A stretch of 64,000 nucleotides of DNA from Curtobacterium sp. VKM Ac-2865 (GTDB lineage: Bacteria; Actinomycetota; Actinomycetes; Actinomycetales; Microbacteriaceae): assembly GCF_015350905.1 (NCBI RefSeq), contig NZ_JADKRZ010000004.1, forward strand, positions 201,924 to 265,923, in the 5' to 3' direction. The position numbers and the translations under genes were made by a program. Positions 16,705-25,551 of the stretch are shown here, piece after piece. Each line of letters opens with the position of its first letter. Within the stretch, counting starts at the first letter, position 1. The notes beneath the pieces were generated by a model. That model was not told the origin of the DNA. It saw only the letters and a list, made by a program, of their open reading frames with translations, and searched no databases.

Positions 16705-18336
16705 CTACAACCAGCTCGGCAGCCAGTAGTGCGACCGGACGAAGTCCCACGGCACCTGCATCGCCGTCCACATCGGGTACCAGTACGCCGAGGCGAGCAG
16801 CACCACCACGAGGTACACCCCGATCCACACGATGGCCCTGGTGCGACGGGGTCGTGGGTCATCGCGTGACCCGAGCAGCACCCCGATCACGGCGGCGATG
16901 GCCATGACCATGTAGGGCTCGAACGCGATCGTGTAGAACTGGAAGACCGTCCGGTCGACGTAGAGCAGCCACGGCAGGTAGCCGGCGCCGACGCCCATCG
17001 CGACGAAGCCGTACTCCCACCGACGGCGCAGCACGAACCACACGAGCAGTGCGATCACGGCGGCCACCGACGGGTACCAGATGAACGGGTTCGCGATGCC
17101 CGTGATCGCGGCCCCGCAGCGGTCCACGGCGCAGCCCGACTCCCCGGCGTTCGTGCCGACGTAGTACATCGACGTGGGGCGCTGCATCAGCATCCAGAGC
17201 AGCGGGTTCGCCTGGTACGAGTGCGGCGTGTGCAGGCCGATGTTGAAGCCGTAGATCTCCGACTGGTAGTGCCACCAGTTCTGCACGCTGTCCGGCACCC
17301 ACGACAGCACGCCCGTCCACCGCTGCCCTCCGGACGCGATCCACTGGCGGTCCCAGCCGTCCTTCGACACGAACCAGCCGGTCCACGACGCGACGTAGGT
17401 GACGGCGGCGATCGGCACGGTGAGCAGGAACGACACGGGGGCCTGCTGCAGGAACGCGCTCGAGGACCAGAACTCGATGCCCGCCCGCTTCCGCAGCATC
17501 ATGTCGACGAGCACGGAGTACACGGCGAAGAACGCCAGGAAGTACATCCCCGTCCACTTCGTGCTCGTCGCCAGCCCGAGTGCCAGGCCCATCGCGAGCA
17601 GCCACGGCCGCCACAAGAGCACCGGCCCCCAGAGCGTGTCGCGGCCGGCAGCGACACGGCCGGCCACCCAGCGGTCGAGCCGCCGTTCCGTCCACCGCCG
17701 GTCGAGCAGCAGTGCGCCGAACCCGAGCAGCACGAAGAACGTCACGATGCCGTCGAGCAGCGTGACGCGCGACATCACGATCGCCTGGCCGTCCACCGCC
17801 ATGAACCCGCCAGCGAGCGTCCCGACGAGCGTCGACCGGAACAGCGACCTGGCGATCACGGCGACGAGGAACACCGTCGCGATGCCGAGCACCGCGACGG
17901 CGAAGCGCCAGCCGAAGGAGTTGTCGGGGCCGAACAGCAGCATGCCGAGCCCGATGAGGTACTTGCCGAGCGGCGGGTGCGCGATGAACTCCGCGGCGCT
18001 CGTGAAGATGTCGGTCTGCCCGCTGGTGAACCGCTGATCGGTCGTCGGGCTCGTCTGATCGGTCGGATTCGCCGGCCAGGTGCCCTCGTAGCCCAGGTGG
18101 ACGATTGACCAGCCGTCCTTGACGTAGTAGGTCTCGTCGAACACCAACGCGTGCGGGCGCCCCAGGTCGACCAGGCGCAGCAGCGCGGCGACGACGGTGA
18201 CCACGATCGGGCCGCCCCAGCGCCACGCGGCGAGCCGCCAGCCGACCGACAGCAGCCGTCCCCACCAGTCGTCGAGACGTGACCCGCGGGGTACGTCGGG
18301 CGCAGAGAGGGGCGCGTCGGCCAGGTCCGTGGTCAC
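16705..18336 (-). CDS. pmt: Protein O-mannosyltransferase (Pmt, GT39)
   Basis: A 543-residue polytopic membrane enzyme with about 10-11 helices. It transfers mannose from polyprenyl-phosphate-mannose to Ser/Thr of proteins during Sec export. The catalytic Asp-Glu lies in the first extracytoplasmic loop (LVFDETYYVKDGW, near residue 65), and HPPLGKYLIG follows in the next loop region. The GTG at 18336 is chosen because a TAGGAT -10 box ends 8 nt upstream; an ATG further up reads through rsmI promoter DNA. Divergence from rsmI is conserved in actinobacteria (Rv1002c/Rv1003 in M. tuberculosis). Two further membrane glycosyltransferases occur in this window. Confidence 0.95.
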   Translation of the reverse strand: MTTDLADAPLSAPDVPRGSRLDDWWGRLLSVGWRLAAWRWGGPIVVTVVAALLRLVDLGRPHALVFDETYYVKDGWSIVHLGYEGTWPANPTDQTSPTTDQRFTSGQTDIFTSAAEFIAHPPLGKYLIGLGMLLFGPDNSFGWRFAVAVLGIATVFLVAVIARSLFRSTLVGTLAGGFMAVDGQAIVMSRVTLLDGIVTFFVLLGFGALLLDRRWTERRLDRWVAGRVAAGRDTLWGPVLLWRPWLLAMGLALGLATSTKWTGMYFLAFFAVYSVLVDMMLRKRAGIEFWSSSAFLQQAPVSFLLTVPIAAVTYVASWTGWFVSKDGWDRQWIASGGQRWTGVLSWVPDSVQNWWHYQSEIYGFNIGLHTPHSYQANPLLWMLMQRPTSMYYVGTNAGESGCAVDRCGAAITGIANPFIWYPSVAAVIALLVWFVLRRRWEYGFVAMGVGAGYLPWLLYVDRTVFQFYTIAFEPYMVMAIAAVIGVLLGSRDDPRPRRTRAIVWIGVYLVVVLLASAYWYPMWTAMQVPWDFVRSHYWLPSWL

Positions 18337-18389
18337 CCGCACGATCCTACGGATGCGGCGCGCGGGCTCGCTGCGACGACAATGGGGCT

Positions 18390-19211
18390 GTGATCGTGCT
18401 CGCAGCAACTCCCATCGGCAACCTCGGCGACGCGTCGCGCCGGCTCGTCGAGACCCTCTCGAACGCCACGATCGTGGCCGCGGAGGACACCCGCACCGCG
18501 ATCCACCTGATGCGGGCCCTCGGGATCGAGAACCGTCCGCGGCTCATCCCGCTGCACGAGCACAACGAACGAGCCCGCGCAGCCGAGGTCGTCGAGCTCG
18601 CCAGGGACGCCGACGTGGTCGTCCTGACCGACGCCGGCATGCCCGCGATCAGCGACCCGGGCTTCCCCCTGGTCGAGGCTGCGGCCGCCGCCGGAGTGAC
18701 TGTGACCGCGCTCCCGGGGCCGTCCGCGGTGCTCATGGCGCTCGCCGTGTCGGGCCTGCCGACCGACCGCTTCACCTTCGAGGGCTTCCCGACGCGCAAG
18801 CAGGGGGAGCGCCGCCGGGTCTTCGAGGCCCTGGCGGGGGAGCAGCGGACGATGGTCTTCTTCGAGTCGCCGCACCGGCTCGCCGACACCCTCGCCGACA
18901 TGGCCGCCGCGTTCGGCGACGACCGCCGCGGTGTCGTGTGCCGGGAACTCACGAAGCTCTACGAAGAGGTCAAGCGGGACTCCCTCGCCGGGCTCGCCGC
19001 CTGGGCAGCCGACGGCGTCCGCGGGGAGATCTGCGTCGTCGTCGCCGGAGCGTCCGCCTCGGACGACGTCGTCTCGATCGAGGACGGCGTCCGCCTGGTC
19101 CTCGAGCGCGTCGCCGCCGGCACCCGCATGAAGGAGGCCTCCGCGGCCGTCGCGGACGCGACAGGGCTCTCCAAGCGGGACCTGTACGAAGGCGCGCTCG
19201 CCGCGCGGTAG
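18390..19211 (+). CDS. rsmI: 16S rRNA (cytidine-1402-2'-O)-methyltransferase RsmI
   Basis: The 273-residue protein begins VIVLAATPIGNLGDAS, the classical RsmI start, and has AEDTRT, SDPGFPLV and the SAM-binding LPGPSAV segment of tetrapyrrole-methylase-fold enzymes. It 2'-O-methylates C1402 of 16S rRNA. GTG at 18390 matches the family N-terminus exactly; a GACAAT hexamer ends 7 nt upstream (leaderless). Divergent from pmt, followed by a class I repeat and then metG. Confidence 0.96.
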   Translation: MIVLAATPIGNLGDASRRLVETLSNATIVAAEDTRTAIHLMRALGIENRPRLIPLHEHNERARAAEVVELARDADVVVLTDAGMPAISDPGFPLVEAAAAAGVTVTALPGPSAVLMALAVSGLPTDRFTFEGFPTRKQGERRRVFEALAGEQRTMVFFESPHRLADTLADMAAAFGDDRRGVVCRELTKLYEEVKRDSLAGLAAWAADGVRGEICVVVAGASASDDVVSIEDGVRLVLERVAAGTRMKEASAAVADATGLSKRDLYEGALAAR

Positions 19212-19223
19212 TCGCGACCAGGG

Positions 19224-19270
19224 CCGGACGGGAGGCCCGGTGCGGGCCCGCCACGAGCCTCCCGGCCCGG
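19224..19270. terminator. Class I inverted repeat after rsmI
   Basis: Left arm CCGGACGGGAGGCCCGG, right arm CGAGCCTCCCGGCCCGG, 12 nt after the rsmI stop and 49 nt before the metG -10 box. It separates two codirectional genes that each have their own promoter. Confidence 0.7.
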
Positions 19271-19318
19271 TTCTCCACAGACCGCTGCCCGGCGCGTCAT
19301 CAGGTCTGGGCGCGCCCG

Positions 19319-19324
19319 TAGGAT
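19319..19324 (+). promoter_or_regulatory. metG -10 box (leaderless)
   Basis: TAGGAT ends 8 nt before the ATG at 19332. This spacing places transcription start at the start codon and decides between it and the in-frame ATG at 19323, which lies inside the -10 box. Confidence 0.7.
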
Positions 19325-19331
19325 GGTCCGC

Positions 19332-20909
19332 ATGTCCGACGGCTCCTCGTTCAGCATCACCACGCCGATCTTCTACGTGAACGACGTGCCCCACATCGGG
19401 CACGCCTACACCGAGGTCGCCGCTGACGTCCTCGCGCGGTGGCACCGCCAGCGTGGCGACGACACCTGGCTGCTCACGGGCACCGACGAGCACGGGCAGA
19501 AGATCCTGCGTACCGCCTCGGCGAACGACGTCTCCCCGCAGGAGTGGGCCGACCGCCTGGTCACCGACGCCTGGAAGCCGCTGCTGGACACCGTCGACGT
19601 CGCCAACGACGACTTCATCCGCACCACCGACGCCCGCCACGAGCGTGGCGTGACCGCGTTCCTGCAGAAGCTCCACGACGACGGCTACATCTACGCCGGC
19701 GAGTTCGAGGGCTTCTACTGCGTGGGGTGTGAGGAGTACAAGCAGCCGAGCGACCTGGTCCCCGGCACCGGTGCGTACGAGGGCCAGCAGGTCTGCGCGA
19801 TCCACTCGATCCCGGTGGAGGTCCTGTCCGAGCGCAACTACTTCTTCCGGATGTCCGACTTCGAGCAGCGCCTGCTCGACCTCTACGAGTCGAACCCCGA
19901 GTTCATCCAGCCCGAGAGCGTCCGCAACGAGATCGTCTCCTTCGTCAAGCAGGGCCTGCGCGACCTCTCCATCTCGCGGTCGAGCTTCGACTGGGGCATC
20001 AAGATCCCGTGGGACCACGACCACGTGCTCTACGTGTGGTTCGACGCCCTGCTCAACTACGTCACGGCGCTCGGGTACGGCAGCGACGACGACGAGGCCT
20101 TCCGGCGCCTGTGGCCGAGCGTGCACATCGTCGGCAAGGACATCGCCCGGTTCCACGCGGTGATCTGGCCCGCGATGCTCATGGCCGCCGGGCTCCCGGT
20201 CCCGAAGCGCGTGTTCGGCCACGGGTGGCTGCTCGTCGGCGGCGAGAAGATGTCGAAGTCGAAGCTCACCGGCATCGCGCCCTCGGAGATCACCGACACG
20301 TTCGGTTCTGACGCCTTCCGCTACTACTTCCTCCGTGCCATCACCTTCGGGCAGGACGGCAACTTCTCGTGGGAGGACATCTCCGCCCGCTACCAGGCCG
20401 AACTCGCGAACGGGTTCGGCAACCTGGCGTCGCGCATCCTCGCGATGCTGCAGAAGTACTTCGACGGCGCCGTGCCGTCGCGGGGTGCGCTGTCCCCGTC
20501 CGACGTCGCGGTCGACGACCTGGCGCGGTCCGTTACCGAGCGTGCGGACGCGGCGATCGAGGCCTTCGCGCCGCACGACGCCATCGCCACGACGTGGGAG
20601 CTCGTCGACGCGCTGAACGGGTACATCACCGAGCAGCAGCCGTGGGCGCTGGCGAAGGACGATGCCCAGCGGGAGCGCCTCGGCACCGTGCTGACGACCG
20701 CACTGCGCGGGCTCGGGACCGTCGCCGTGCTGGTCTCCCCGGTGATGCCGAAGGCCACCGCGAAGCTGTGGGCCTCGATCGGCGCCGGTGGCACGATCGA
20801 CGAGCAGCGGGTCGACCGCGCCTTCGACTGGCAGGGCGCCGACCAGGTCACGCCGCTGGAGTCCGGCCTCTTCCCGCGCATCGAGCAGGCGGAACAGGGC
20901 GCAGCGTGA
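19332..20909 (+). CDS. metG: Methionyl-tRNA synthetase
   Basis: A 525-residue class I synthetase that charges tRNA-Met. HIGH is at residues 21-24 and the KMSKS loop (GEKMSKSKLTG) lies near residue 300. A CxxC knuckle (YCVGCEEY) marks the connective domain; no C-terminal dimerisation domain is present, as in the short actinobacterial type. It begins the metG-tatD-ksgA run; its stop overlaps the tatD GTG by 4 nt (GTGA), so the genes are co-translated. Confidence 0.97.
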   Translation: MSDGSSFSITTPIFYVNDVPHIGHAYTEVAADVLARWHRQRGDDTWLLTGTDEHGQKILRTASANDVSPQEWADRLVTDAWKPLLDTVDVANDDFIRTTDARHERGVTAFLQKLHDDGYIYAGEFEGFYCVGCEEYKQPSDLVPGTGAYEGQQVCAIHSIPVEVLSERNYFFRMSDFEQRLLDLYESNPEFIQPESVRNEIVSFVKQGLRDLSISRSSFDWGIKIPWDHDHVLYVWFDALLNYVTALGYGSDDDEAFRRLWPSVHIVGKDIARFHAVIWPAMLMAAGLPVPKRVFGHGWLLVGGEKMSKSKLTGIAPSEITDTFGSDAFRYYFLRAITFGQDGNFSWEDISARYQAELANGFGNLASRILAMLQKYFDGAVPSRGALSPSDVAVDDLARSVTERADAAIEAFAPHDAIATTWELVDALNGYITEQQPWALAKDDAQRERLGTVLTTALRGLGTVAVLVSPVMPKATAKLWASIGAGGTIDEQRVDRAFDWQGADQVTPLESGLFPRIEQAEQGAA

Positions 20910-21814
20910 GCGACGCGCACCTCCGCACGCGCGGCGACGCGGCGGACCCGAAACGGGACCTCTCCTACCCGCCGCTGCCGCAGGCGCTCGTGGTGCCGGT
21001 GTACGACAACCACACCCACATGGAGATCGCCGACGGCGGGGACAACGCCCTCGACTACCGGGAGCACCTCGACCGCGCGTCGAGCGTCGGCGTCCGCGGT
21101 GTCGTGCAGGTCGGCACCGACCTCGCGACCTCGCAGTGGTCGGCCTCGATCGCTGCTCGCGAGCCGCGCGTCCTCGCCGCCGTCGCGCTGCACCCCAACG
21201 AAGCACCCGCCCTCGACGCCCAGGGACTCCTCGACGAGCACCTCGCCGGCATCGCCGAGCTCGCCGCGCTGCCCCGGGTCCGGGCGATCGGTGAGACCGG
21301 GCTCGACTTCTTCCGCACCGGTGACGACGGCCGCGACGCCCAGGTCCGGTCGTTCGAGGAGCACATCCGGATCGCCAAGGAGCACGACCTCGCGCTGACG
21401 ATCCACGACCGCGACGCCCACGACGCCGTGGTCGAGGTCCTCGACCGCGTCGGCGCCCCGGAGAAGACCGTCTTCCACTGCTTCTCCGGCGGCCCCGACC
21501 TCGCCCGGCTCTGCGCCGAACGAGGCTGGTACATGTCGTTCGCGGGCACGGTGACGTTCAAGAACGCGCAGCTCCTCCGTGACGCCCTGCACGTCGCCCC
21601 TCGGCACCTCGTCATGGTCGAGACCGACGCGCCCTACCTGACGCCCACGCCGTTCCGCGGCCGGCCGAACGCGCCCTACCTGATCCCGCTCACCCTCCGC
21701 TCCATGGCCGAGACACTCGGCACCGATGCCTCGATGCTCGCGGCGCAGATCGCGTCGAACACCGAGCTCGTCTACGGCGCCTGGGATGCCGAGCCGGTGA
21801 CGGTGGACGAATGA
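20906..21814 (+). CDS. tatD: TatD family metal-dependent DNase
   Basis: The 302-residue TIM-barrel hydrolase has an N-terminal metal-binding HTHME (HxH), Glu in GETGLDF, His in TIHDRDA, His in FHCFSGG and the metal Asp in ETDAPYL. The family are 3'-5' DNases, some with tRNA-related roles. The first 35 residues are an extra N-terminal tail before the usual start. GTG overlaps the metG stop by 4 nt and its own stop overlaps the ksgA ATG. Confidence 0.95.
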   Translation: MSDAHLRTRGDAADPKRDLSYPPLPQALVVPVYDNHTHMEIADGGDNALDYREHLDRASSVGVRGVVQVGTDLATSQWSASIAAREPRVLAAVALHPNEAPALDAQGLLDEHLAGIAELAALPRVRAIGETGLDFFRTGDDGRDAQVRSFEEHIRIAKEHDLALTIHDRDAHDAVVEVLDRVGAPEKTVFHCFSGGPDLARLCAERGWYMSFAGTVTFKNAQLLRDALHVAPRHLVMVETDAPYLTPTPFRGRPNAPYLIPLTLRSMAETLGTDASMLAAQIASNTELVYGAWDAEPVTVDE

Positions 21815-22659
21815 GCGCGCTGCTCGGTCCCGCCGAGATCCGCGACCTCGCCACCCAGCTCGACGTCACCCCGACCAAGAAGCTCGGGCAGAACTTCGTG
21901 CACGACGCCAACACCGTCCGGCGCATCGTCGCCGCGGGCGGCGTGACGGCGACGTCGCAGGTGCTCGAGGTCGGACCGGGCCTCGGATCGCTGACGCTCG
22001 GGCTCACCGAGACCGGCGCGCCGGTCACCGCGGTGGAGATCGACGCCCGGCTCGCTTCCCGACTGGCCACGACGGTGTCGTCGATGCAGCCTGCGGCGCA
22101 GCTGACCGTGGTCCACCAGGACGCCCTCCGGCTGTCTGCCGACGACCTGCAGGTGGCGCCCACGCACCTGGTCGCGAACCTGCCGTACAACATCTCCGTG
22201 CCCGTGCTGCTGCACCTGCTCGCGACCTTCCCGTCGATCGAGCGCTCGCTCGTCATGGTGCAGGCCGAGGTCGGGTACCGCCTCGCCGCCGACCCGGGCA
22301 GCAAGGTCTACGGCTCGCCGAGCGTCAAGGCCGCCTGGTACGGCTCGTGGCGGATCGCCGGGCAGGTCAGCCGCCAGGTGTTCTGGCCGGTGCCGAACGT
22401 CGACAGTGTCCTCGTCGGGTTCGTGCGACACGACCCACCCGGGGACGAAGCGCTGCGTGCGCAGGTGTTCGCCCTGGTCGACGCCGCCTTCCAGCAGCGT
22501 CGCAAGATGCTCCGGCAGGCGCTCTCCGGGCTGTTCGGCAGCAGTGCCAGTGCCTCGGAGATGCTCGAGGCCGCCAGCATCGCGCCGACCGCGCGCGGTG
22601 AGGAGCTCGGCGTCGACGAGTTCGTGCGCCTCGGCCGGACGGTCCTCGCGGCGGCCTAG
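21811..22659 (+). CDS. rsmA: 16S rRNA dimethyladenosine methyltransferase KsgA
   Basis: The 282-residue SAM-dependent enzyme dimethylates A1518 and A1519 of 16S r[11 protein letters not shown] near residues 25-32, motif [12 protein letters not shown], and the catalytic NLPYN are all intact. ATG overlaps the tatD stop (ATGA). The stop TAG lies in a CTAG palindrome shared with the stop of the convergent downstream gene. In many actinobacteria ispE follows directly; here it is displaced by about 7.3 kb. Confidence 0.96.
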   Translation: MSALLGPAEIRDLATQLDVTPTKKLGQNFVHDANTVRRIVAAGGVTATSQVLEVGPGLGSLTLGLTETGAPVTAVEIDARLASRLATTVSSMQPAAQLTVVHQDALRLSADDLQVAPTHLVANLPYNISVPVLLHLLATFPSIERSLVMVQAEVGYRLAADPGSKVYGSPSVKAAWYGSWRIAGQVSRQVFWPVPNVDSVLVGFVRHDPPGDEALRAQVFALVDAAFQQRRKMLRQALSGLFGSSASASEMLEAASIAPTARGEELGVDEFVRLGRTVLAAA

Positions 22660-23183
22660 CGCTCGTCCGCTCCGCTGGCGACGGCTCCCGCGGCGGCTCC
22701 GTTCGCGTGGAGCGCGGCGATGACCGCGTGTGGGTTCTCGCAGCGGAACGACAGGTCCCGCTTGCCCCGGATCCGGAGACGGACTCCTGGGCCGTTGTCC
22801 ATGAGGACGCCGGTCCCCGTCCCCATGCCGGTGCGGATGCCCCAACCACCCCACTCTGAGCCGCGCAGCTCCACGGGGCGCGCTTCAACGATGTCCACCG
22901 GGTCCACCGTGCGGCGGTACCAGAACGGTGTCATGCGGATGACGAGGGCGTCGTCGACCACGACGGACATCCGCGCGACCGCCATTGCGACACCGAAGAC
23001 GCCGATGACGACGATGGTGCCGATGGTGACGACGAGGTCGACGGTGTTCGGCTCGGTAGCGGCACTGGACGGTGCGGTGACCAGCACCACCGCGATCGCC
23101 ACACTGCTCAGGACCATGCCGATACCGATCAGGCGGAAGGCCATCGACGTCCCGATGTGTTCCTCGTGGTGCACGTTCCCCAT
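22656..23183 (-). CDS. Small membrane protein, two helices, unknown function
   Basis: A 175-residue protein with two hydrophobic segments (roughly residues 18-38 and 50-70) followed by a soluble domain containing WGGWGIRTG and a basic [13 protein letters not shown] region. The pattern resembles bacterial PH-like membrane proteins that read a lipid or protein at the membrane, but this is only a resemblance. A CAGGAT -10 box ends 7 nt before the ATG. It overlaps ksgA by 4 nt tail to tail. Confidence 0.75.
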   Translation of the reverse strand: MGNVHHEEHIGTSMAFRLIGIGMVLSSVAIAVVLVTAPSSAATEPNTVDLVVTIGTIVVIGVFGVAMAVARMSVVVDDALVIRMTPFWYRRTVDPVDIVEARPVELRGSEWGGWGIRTGMGTGTGVLMDNGPGVRLRIRGKRDLSFRCENPHAVIAALHANGAAAGAVASGADER

Positions 23184-23288
23184 GTGTCCATCCTGCCGAG
23201 CATCGTCCGGCCTGTCGAATCATATTCTGCATGTCGTACGAGTGAAGCGTGCGACAGGGGTCCCGCGACCCGCCGCTAAGCTCTCGAC

Positions 23289-23690
23289 GTGCACCGCCCG
23301 AACCGCCTGACGATCACCATCACGCTGCTGTTCGTGCTCGCCGGGCTGGTCGTCGGCGGGATCGCGGTGTCGCGGCTCCTGGTGTCACCGGAGAGCGACG
23401 TCGCTTGGGTCTCGGTGCTCCTGGCCCTCGGGATCGTCCTCTGGGGCGCGAACTTCGCCACGCTGGGTGGTCACGACGACCCCGAGGACGACGCTCCCGC
23501 CAGCGTCTCGACCCGCACCGAGCTCCTCACCTCCGCCATCGTCGCCGCGCTCGGGCACGTCCTGCTCCGGACGGCTGCAGACGTCCCACCGCTGCTGTGC
23601 CTGCTGGCGGTCGTGGTCGTGGTGGGCTTCGGCATGACGGAGCGCATCCTGCGGAGACGCCGAGGACGGCAGCGCCCGTCCGAGGGCTGA
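23289..23690 (+). CDS. Small polytopic membrane protein, unknown
   Basis: A 133-residue protein with about four hydrophobic segments (near residues 8-30, 36-56, 76-92, 94-112), short loops and a basic tail (RRRRGRQRPSEG). No known family is recognised. GTG at 23289 follows a TAAGCT -10 box by 7 nt. It is divergent from the membrane gene at 22656 and ends before a strong bidirectional terminator. Confidence 0.7.
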   Translation: MHRPNRLTITITLLFVLAGLVVGGIAVSRLLVSPESDVAWVSVLLALGIVLWGANFATLGGHDDPEDDAPASVSTRTELLTSAIVAALGHVLLRTAADVPPLLCLLAVVVVVGFGMTERILRRRRGRQRPSEG

Positions 23691-23734
23691 TCAGCACGCC
23701 GCACGGTGCGCGCTCCCTCGGCCCGTGCGAGGGT

Positions 23735-23774
23735 GACCACCCCGTGCGGGCGCACAGCCGCGCACGGGGTGGTC
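23735..23774. terminator. Strong bidirectional terminator
   Basis: Perfect 14-bp stem GACCACCCCGTGCG (23735-23748 with 23761-23774), 12-nt loop, nested inside a second dyad GTGCGAG/CTCGCAC (23725-23731 with 23778-23784). It lies between convergent genes ending at 23690 and 23813. Confidence 0.8.
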
Positions 23775-23812
23775 AAGCTCGCACCGAGCGACGGCCCGCC
23801 GCCCGACCATCC

Positions 23813-24550
23813 TCAGTGCGCGGCGAGCATCTCGATCAGCTGCTGCTGCGTCCCGTCGCGCTCGGCCCACCGGAGCGGCAGCACGTTCTGCACGAGGACC
23901 TCCGGCGACGCCCCGGCGGACAGCAGCGCGACGACCTCGTCGAGGTACGCCGACAGGGGCATCCCGCCGAAGTCCACGCCCTCGCCCTGGATGTCGGTCG
24001 CGACCGCCGGCGGCACGAGCTCGAGGACGGACACCGGGGAGCCGACGAGCTGCTGCCGGAGCGACAGCGTGTACGAGTGCACGGCGGCCTTCATCGCGTT
24101 GTAGGTCGGGGTCGCGGCGAGCGGCGTGAAGGCGAGCCCGGACGAGACCGTCATGACGGTGGACGCGGGCTGCGCGAGCAGGTGCGGCAGGAAGGCGTCG
24201 ACGAGCCGCACGGTTCCGAGGAAGTTCGTCGTGACGGTCGCCTCGGCGTCCGCGAGGTGCGCCGACGACCGCAGGTCCTCCTGGCGCATGATCCCCGACA
24301 TCGTGACGATGGTGTCGAGCGCCGGGTAGGCCTCGGTGACGGAGGCGGCAGCCGCGGTGATGGAGGCCGCGTCATCGACGTCGAGCTGCACGGTGCCGAA
24401 CCCGTGCTCGGCGGCGAGGGAGTCGAGCAGCGACTGCCGGCGCCCGCCGATGACGACGGTGCTGCCGGCCTGCTGTAGTCGGAGGGCGAGCCCGAGGCCG
24501 ATGCCCGAGGTCGCGCCGGAGATGAAGACGGTCGAGTTCGTGATGTCCAT
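23813..24550 (-). CDS. SDR family oxidoreductase (DltE-like)
   Basis: The 245-residue classical SDR has cofactor motif TGxxxGxG as SGATSGIGLGLAL (residues 10-22), a NNAG-equivalent MSGI, and the catalytic TYNAMKAA (YxxxK near residue 151). It resembles DltE/YvaG-type SDRs. The ATG at 24550 replaces a much longer frame that reads antisense through the divergent regulator. It is divergent from an MmyB-type regulator, which probably controls it; this pairing is common in actinobacteria and proteobacteria. Confidence 0.88.
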   Translation of the reverse strand: MDITNSTVFISGATSGIGLGLALRLQQAGSTVVIGGRRQSLLDSLAAEHGFGTVQLDVDDAASITAAAASVTEAYPALDTIVTMSGIMRQEDLRSSAHLADAEATVTTNFLGTVRLVDAFLPHLLAQPASTVMTVSSGLAFTPLAATPTYNAMKAAVHSYTLSLRQQLVGSPVSVLELVPPAVATDIQGEGVDFGGMPLSAYLDEVVALLSAGASPEVLVQNVLPLRWAERDGTQQQLIEMLAAH

Positions 24551-24652
24551 GTCGACCACGATGCCCGGGCGTCGACCGGTCATCCAGAGCCCGGACATCG
24601 GGGGACCGCCGGTCCCTGGCTCCGAAGGGCGCCGCGCAGCAGACTGGTCCGC

Positions 24653-25495
24653 ATGGACCGTCCCGAACTCGCCGACTTCCTCCGCCGTCGTCGCGAGCTC
24701 CTGCGCCCGGAGGACGTCGGGCTCGGTACCGGCGCCCGTCGACGGACGCCCGGGCTCCGCCGCGAGGAAGTGGCCGCCCTCGCCGGCATGTCGGCCGACT
24801 ACTACACCCGCCTCGAACAGCAGCGTGGTCCGCAGCCGTCCGAGCAGATGGTCGTCGCGATCGCCCGGGCGCTCCGGTGCAGCCTCGACGAACGTGACCA
24901 CCTGCTGCGGCTCGCCGGCCACAACGCCCCGGTCCGCGTCCACCGGTCCGACCACGTCGACCCGGCGATCCTCCGGGTGCTCGACCGGCTCGAGGACACC
25001 CCCGCCATCGTCGTCAGCGACCTCGGCGAGACCCTCGTGGAGAACCGCCTCGGCGCTGCGCTCCTGGGCAGCAGCGTCGGTCTGACCGGCAACGCGCGCT
25101 ACCAGCCGTGGCGCTGGTTCATGACCGACACCGAACCCGCCCGGTACGCACCGGAGCAGCACGAGCGCCTCGCGCGGGCACAGGTCGCCGCCCTCCGTGC
25201 CGCGGTCGGCGCAGCGGGCCCCGGTGATCGTCGGGCAGCGGCGCTCATCGCCGACCTCGACGCGCAGAGCGAGGCCTTCCGCGCGCTCTGGGCCCTGCAC
25301 GAGGTGGCCAGCCGGTGGGAGGACCACAAGACCTTCGTGCATCCGGAACTCGGGCGGATCACCGTCGACTGCCAGGTGCTGCACACGTCGAACCAGGCGC
25401 AGGCGCTCCTGCTCTTCACAGCACCCGCCGGCAGCGAGGACGCCCAGAAGCTGGAACTGCTGGGCGTCGTCGGCGCCCAGGTCTTCAGCGAGTAG
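24653..25495 (+). CDS. XRE-type regulator with MmyB ligand-binding domain
   Basis: The 280-residue protein has the family N-terminus LADFLRRRRELLRPEDVGL, an XRE helix-turn-helix (LRREEVAALAGMSADYYTRLE, roughly residues 38-58) and the C-terminal MmyB-like PAS-related domain, which binds a fatty-acid-like ligand in characterised members. It is divergent from the SDR gene at 24550, which is the likely target. ATG at 24653 lies 7 nt after CAGACT. Confidence 0.92.
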   Translation: MDRPELADFLRRRRELLRPEDVGLGTGARRRTPGLRREEVAALAGMSADYYTRLEQQRGPQPSEQMVVAIARALRCSLDERDHLLRLAGHNAPVRVHRSDHVDPAILRVLDRLEDTPAIVVSDLGETLVENRLGAALLGSSVGLTGNARYQPWRWFMTDTEPARYAPEQHERLARAQVAALRAAVGAAGPGDRRAAALIADLDAQSEAFRALWALHEVASRWEDHKTFVHPELGRITVDCQVLHTSNQAQALLLFTAPAGSEDAQKLELLGVVGAQVFSE

Positions 25496-25551
25496 CCGCC
25501 CAGTCCGAGCGGCCGACGCCGACGCTCGCTGCGGACGTCGGTGGTCGTGCG

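Noticed and set aside
18333-21206. Long antisense open frame of 957 codons over rsmI, metG and tatD
   Set aside because: It is a GC-bias shadow of three clearly identified genes; the translation is Arg/Gly/Val rich with no recognisable domain.
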